A model generated the notes under the pieces. The model saw nothing but the letters and a program-made list of their open reading frames with translations, ran no database searches and was not told where the DNA came from. 64,000 bases of DNA from Desulfopila inferna (lineage in GTDB: Bacteria > Desulfobacterota > Desulfobulbia > Desulfobulbales > Desulfocapsaceae), in contig NZ_JAFFQE010000002.1 in the NCBI RefSeq assembly GCF_016919005.1, positions 310,001-374,000 of the forward strand, in the 5' to 3' direction. The position numbers were made by a program, and so were the translations under genes. Shown here piece by piece: positions 61,288 to 64,000 of this stretch; the stretch's first letter is position 1; every line of letters starts with the position of its first letter.

Positions 61288-61917
61288 TCAAGCCTCTTCT
61301 TTCGGCTCTTGCTCTTGCTCTTGCTCTTGCTCTTGCTCTTGCTCTTGTGTTTTTAAGGCTCTTTTCTTTCTCTGTTCCCGCAGCATGGTTTTTCGATCCT
61401 GACGCAATACCAGAAACCAGAGAAAACGTACCAGAACTATATAGGAAACTATGCCCGCCAGAGTAGCGACCAGCATACACCCGGCAATGAGAGGGATCAG
61501 CATATTCTGGCTGGTCTCTGCAAATGATTTTATCCGGACCAGCAGCTCAAAGGCATTCAGTTTTGCCATCTCAGCGGCTATTTGAATGAAATGATAATAT
61601 ACCGTCCGTATGGAAGGGCCATCAAAAAAGAATTTTCCCACCCAGTAATTGAAGGTAAAGATCGGCGGAATTGTCAGTGGATTGGTGACCATTACCGAAA
61701 GAAGAGCGGCAGGTCTGCTCACTTTTAAAAGCGTGGCCAGGAATACGGCAATTACTAACTGCAATCCGATTGTCGGGGTAAGGGCGATAAAAATACCCAG
61801 GCTAAATCCACCGGCTATGGCATGCGGTGAACCGCGGAATCCTTTGATGAAGCGCAGCACCGGCCTAACCCGGAGCAGGAACCCCTTCAATGATTTTCGG
61901 CTCTTCTCAGTGGACAT
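61288..61917 (-). CDS. DUF2062 membrane protein with (EQ)n tail
   Basis: 209 residues. The DUF2062 block reads GSPHAIAGGFSLGIFIALTP then TIGLQLVIAVFLATLLK, followed by NPLTIPPIFTFNYWVG; about four membrane helices. The C-terminus is a run of alternating Glu-Gln pairs encoded by a hexanucleotide microsatellite (61305-61346). Function unknown, found in many envelope contexts. Confidence 0.9.
   Translation of the reverse strand: MSTEKSRKSLKGFLLRVRPVLRFIKGFRGSPHAIAGGFSLGIFIALTPTIGLQLVIAVFLATLLKVSRPAALLSVMVTNPLTIPPIFTFNYWVGKFFFDGPSIRTVYYHFIQIAAEMAKLNAFELLVRIKSFAETSQNMLIPLIAGCMLVATLAGIVSYIVLVRFLWFLVLRQDRKTMLREQRKKRALKTQEQEQEQEQEQEQEPKEEA
61305..61346. repeat. Hexanucleotide microsatellite, 7 copies
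   Basis: GCTCTT repeated seven times without a mismatch inside the DUF2062 gene. Length changes would keep frame and alter only the (EQ)n tail. Confidence 0.9.
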
Positions 61918-62202
61918 AGTACCCGGTAAGCGATGATATACATTGCCATTGCCCCAAAATGGTCAGCACCACCTGGTTGGAAGATACCCGGTCATTCATG
62001 TCAAAAAATGGAACACCCTGAAAGGGATGATTTTTAAAATGAAGCATAGTACTGTACCAATAAGTATTGCCAATATCGTAAAACGTTACCACGATGTCAG
62101 CTGACCAGACAAATAGTTCGATATACAAGGGCAGAGTTTTTTGCTGGTCTTCGGCCTATTCAGGTAGTATGTCGAAAACCTGCTAAAAACCAGCAACGCG
62201 AG

Positions 62203-62262
62203 AGATCGGGCTTTCTCGAAGTCGAAGTTTATGCGCGTACGGGTGTTTATCGCAATACCATC
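62203..62262 (+). repeat. R1 interspersed repeat copy
   Basis: GATCGGGCTTTCTCGAAGTC then GAAGTTTATGCGCGTACGGG and TGTTTATCGCAATACC. It lies in the 722-base gap 61918-62639, which has no credible ORF. Confidence 0.65.
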
Positions 62263-62489
62263 GTAGTGAGGGTGCATTTAAGGATTAGAGGTGCTCTGCA
62301 GTCCATGAGAACAACAGCTGCCTGCGTTAGCGGATACTCGATTTTGAGTATTAATTCAACACCTCTTTCATATCTGCTCCTGAAATTTTGCTGGACTCGT
62401 ATAATACCCAATCTACGTTGTTGCAGAGCTGAAACGGCGATCGCCGTACCACATGTACTGCCAAATGGAGAAATGGAGGTTTCATATTC

Positions 62490-62600
62490 CAGCCTTGGTA
62501 TATCGAGCTTTCTCGAAGTCGGAATTTATGCCCGTACGGGTGCTTATCACAGAGCCTATCTCATCAACTTTGATGACTTTTTACCAAATTATTTTAACGA
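62490..62600 (+). repeat. R1 interspersed repeat copy
   Basis: CCAGCCTTGGTATATCGAGC, then TTTCTCGAAGTCGGAATTTA, then CCCGTACGGGTGCTTATC, and a right end CAACTTTGATGACTTTTTACC. The CCAGCCTTGGTA start recurs at 63983, close to the window edge. Core palindrome CCCGTACGGG at 62531-62540. Confidence 0.65.
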
Positions 62601-62639
62601 ATAAAAAGTAAAACAAAAACTCTTCTTTCAGCCTGTTTT

Positions 62640-63719
62640 CTACATTCCATACAATTTTGGACATATTCGGCACGGTCCGGGTGGAGGATTTGATGCCAGC
62701 ATTGCAGAAACGCCATCTTGTACCAGCATCAGCTTTTCCATTCCATCAAAATCTGCGGAAACCGGCTGAACCAGTTCGTTGTATATGTCACACCGCTTTT
62801 GCAGCATTTCCCTGAAAGTCCGATATTCTGCCTTTTGCCAGACATCGACCAGACTTTCCCGGTTGATATTGCCAAAGACGGTCCTGGTCTCGGGATATTT
62901 ATTACCACAATGATATCTGTGATATTCGCTCAGCAGCGGCGGACAAAGATTTACGCACGGAGAGATGGAACCGTCCGCACCGATAAAGAGGTTATGGGTT
63001 GGATTTTTGGCGCATACCGGTTGCTCGACTTCCAGCAGAGGTGGCAGAGACAACTCTATAGAATTCAACAGTGCGGTAAGATTCCCGAAAAACACTCTGA
63101 TTCGATATTTTTTCCTGCCGAGATAAACTGCCATTCTCAACTGTTCTTCGCTGCATATATACACCATGTTGGTGCAGACAAGATAATCGACACCAAGTTC
63201 CGCGGACAGCCTGATCACGGCGTTTAAGTCCTGTATGCTTGCAGGGGTGAGAAGATAGTTGATGACTAAGGGCGGCTGTGATGCCTGACGCTCTCTGTTG
63301 AAGATGCGGATGCTCTGCAGGCACTTGTCAAAACTTCCTCTGCCCCTCAGGACATCATGCCTCTGCGGCGATGCACCGGCCAGGCTGAAGGCCATGGAAT
63401 CAAGGCCTGCTGCAAGTAAATTTTGCGCCAGGTCAATGGACATTATGGAGCCGTTACTACTCAGACTCACCCGTACTCCCGCTTGTTTAAATCTATTAAT
63501 CAGCTCAGGACAGTCGGAACGCAGCAGACTTTCTCCCCATCCCTGCAAGTGAACAGATGAGTAATCGGCACTCTGTTCAAGTATGCTGCTGATTGCACCT
63601 GCAGATAAATCCCGGCTCTGCCATTTTTCAAAAAAATGTGCTCGCACGCAGGTCCTGCAGGTCAAGTTGCACCTGCTGGTCAACTCTATCTGCATATCGC
63701 CGATATCCGCTTTCGCCAT
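62640..63719 (-). CDS. Radical SAM protein, SPASM-like C-terminus
   Basis: 359 residues from the chosen ATG. The Fe-S motif CNLTCRTC lies near the N-terminus, the SAM-binding GE-like motif is LQGWGESLL, and auxiliary cysteines occur in CAKN, SPCVNLCPP, KRCDIYNE and GPCRICPKLYGM, which fit a SPASM/twitch domain holding extra clusters. Such enzymes mature peptides or modify small molecules. No peptide precursor gene is visible nearby. ATG 63719 follows GCGGAGCAGATACA; an ATG 30 bases upstream also exists. The rest of the window to 64000 has no gene. Confidence 0.85.
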   Translation of the reverse strand: MAKADIGDMQIELTSRCNLTCRTCVRAHFFEKWQSRDLSAGAISSILEQSADYSSVHLQGWGESLLRSDCPELINRFKQAGVRVSLSSNGSIMSIDLAQNLLAAGLDSMAFSLAGASPQRHDVLRGRGSFDKCLQSIRIFNRERQASQPPLVINYLLTPASIQDLNAVIRLSAELGVDYLVCTNMVYICSEEQLRMAVYLGRKKYRIRVFFGNLTALLNSIELSLPPLLEVEQPVCAKNPTHNLFIGADGSISPCVNLCPPLLSEYHRYHCGNKYPETRTVFGNINRESLVDVWQKAEYRTFREMLQKRCDIYNELVQPVSADFDGMEKLMLVQDGVSAMLASNPPPGPCRICPKLYGM

Positions 63720-64000
63720 TGTATCTGCTCCGCTCTTCTTCCGACCCATTTTCGCCGTGCATTATGACCAGAACCCTTTTTTTCAATACTATCTCATGGT
63801 GATGCGTTTGTCAGGTCTTCACCTCCGGGATAATCACTTTTTCAACCAAAAAACATAGATCATTTTTTTTCAAGCTATTTATAAAAATAATTGCTACATT
63901 TACAGGATCATGCTGACGCTCTGAAACGTGACACTGATTGCGCAATATCTTTGGTCGGTATTTCTCCCTGAAACTATACCAGCCTTGGTAGGCGCAATTA

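Noticed and set aside
62266-62604. 112-codon frame in the gap before the radical SAM gene
   Set aside because: It is built largely from an R1 repeat and has no ribosome site or domain.

Overview
The window looks like a chromosomal segment of an anaerobic, Gram-negative bacterium, most likely a sulfate-reducing or fermentative member of the Desulfobacterota (the old Deltaproteobacteria, Desulfobulbales-like). This is an inference from gene content: an anaerobic (CbiD/CbiG-type) cobalamin operon, a TRAP transporter, sigma-54 regulation, an ADP-forming acyl-CoA synthetase, a D-lactate dehydrogenase with its own Fe-S/CCG half, and several KamA, HDAC and HyuA family enzymes. There is no rRNA gene, phage, transposase or CRISPR array. 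One tRNA gene (Asn, GTT) was found.

Layout. 1-7406: the tail of an anaerobic corrin-ring operon, cbiA(partial)-cbiC-cbiD-cbiET-cbiL-cbiF-cbiG-cbiH, almost all stop/start-overlapped. 7903-9858: a small cytochrome c, tRNA-Asn and a secreted protein of unknown function. 10019-13420: a class V aminotransferase and an unusual acyltransferase-alpha/beta hydrolase fusion. 13724-16847: an arginine catabolic pair (arginase plus archaeal-type ornithine cyclodeaminase) and a divergent lysine-2,3-aminomutase-like radical SAM enzyme. 17057-21993: an RpiR regulator, a polar amino acid ABC transporter and a glutamine synthetase family enzyme. 22406-26792: a DUF302 protein and a seven-PAS GGDEF/HD-GYP protein. 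26908-31147: a TRAP dicarboxylate-type transporter with a GntR/FCD regulator. 31793-37384: a sigma-54 activator with CoA-transferase, SDR reductase and thiolase genes, probably a 3-hydroxybutyrate/acetoacetate module; two face-to-back sigma-54 promoters lie in the CoA-transferase/SDR gap. 37488-42530: a phospholipase D-VTT fusion, an Isf-like flavoprotein, an MscS channel and an alkyltransferase-like protein. 42807-46074: Ku and LigD (NHEJ). 46105-51473: an APC permease, a D-lactate dehydrogenase and a nitroreductase. 51803-55832: an ADP-forming acyl-CoA synthetase and a CoA-transferase-GNAT fusion. 55988-61221: a deoxyinosine glycosylase, a MaoC hydratase, a HyuA-HDAC two-gene operon and a 3-hydroxyacyl-CoA dehydrogenase. 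61288-64000: a DUF2062 protein with an (EQ)n tail, a repeat-rich gap and a radical SAM/SPASM-like protein.

Functional reading. Short-chain acyl-CoA chemistry is the main metabolic theme: CoA-transferase, SDR, thiolase, Hbd, MaoC, ADP-forming synthetase and the second CoA-transferase could together interconvert C4 acids, acetyl-CoA and acetate with ATP gain. Nitrogen metabolism (arginase/OCD, aminomutase, glutamine synthetase, amino acid ABC and APC transport) is the second.

The intergenic spaces hold at least three families of short interspersed repeats, called here R1, R2 and R3. A roughly 99-bp structured element with terminal inverted repeats sits in one R3 copy and is cleanly absent from the other. 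The most interesting items are that element, the repeat families, the divergent sigma-54 control region, the HyuA-HDAC pair with a cysteine-rich HDAC tail, the CoA-transferase-GNAT fusion beside its synthetase, and the KamA homologue with a rebuilt substrate site. All functional calls are from reading translated sequence without database searches.
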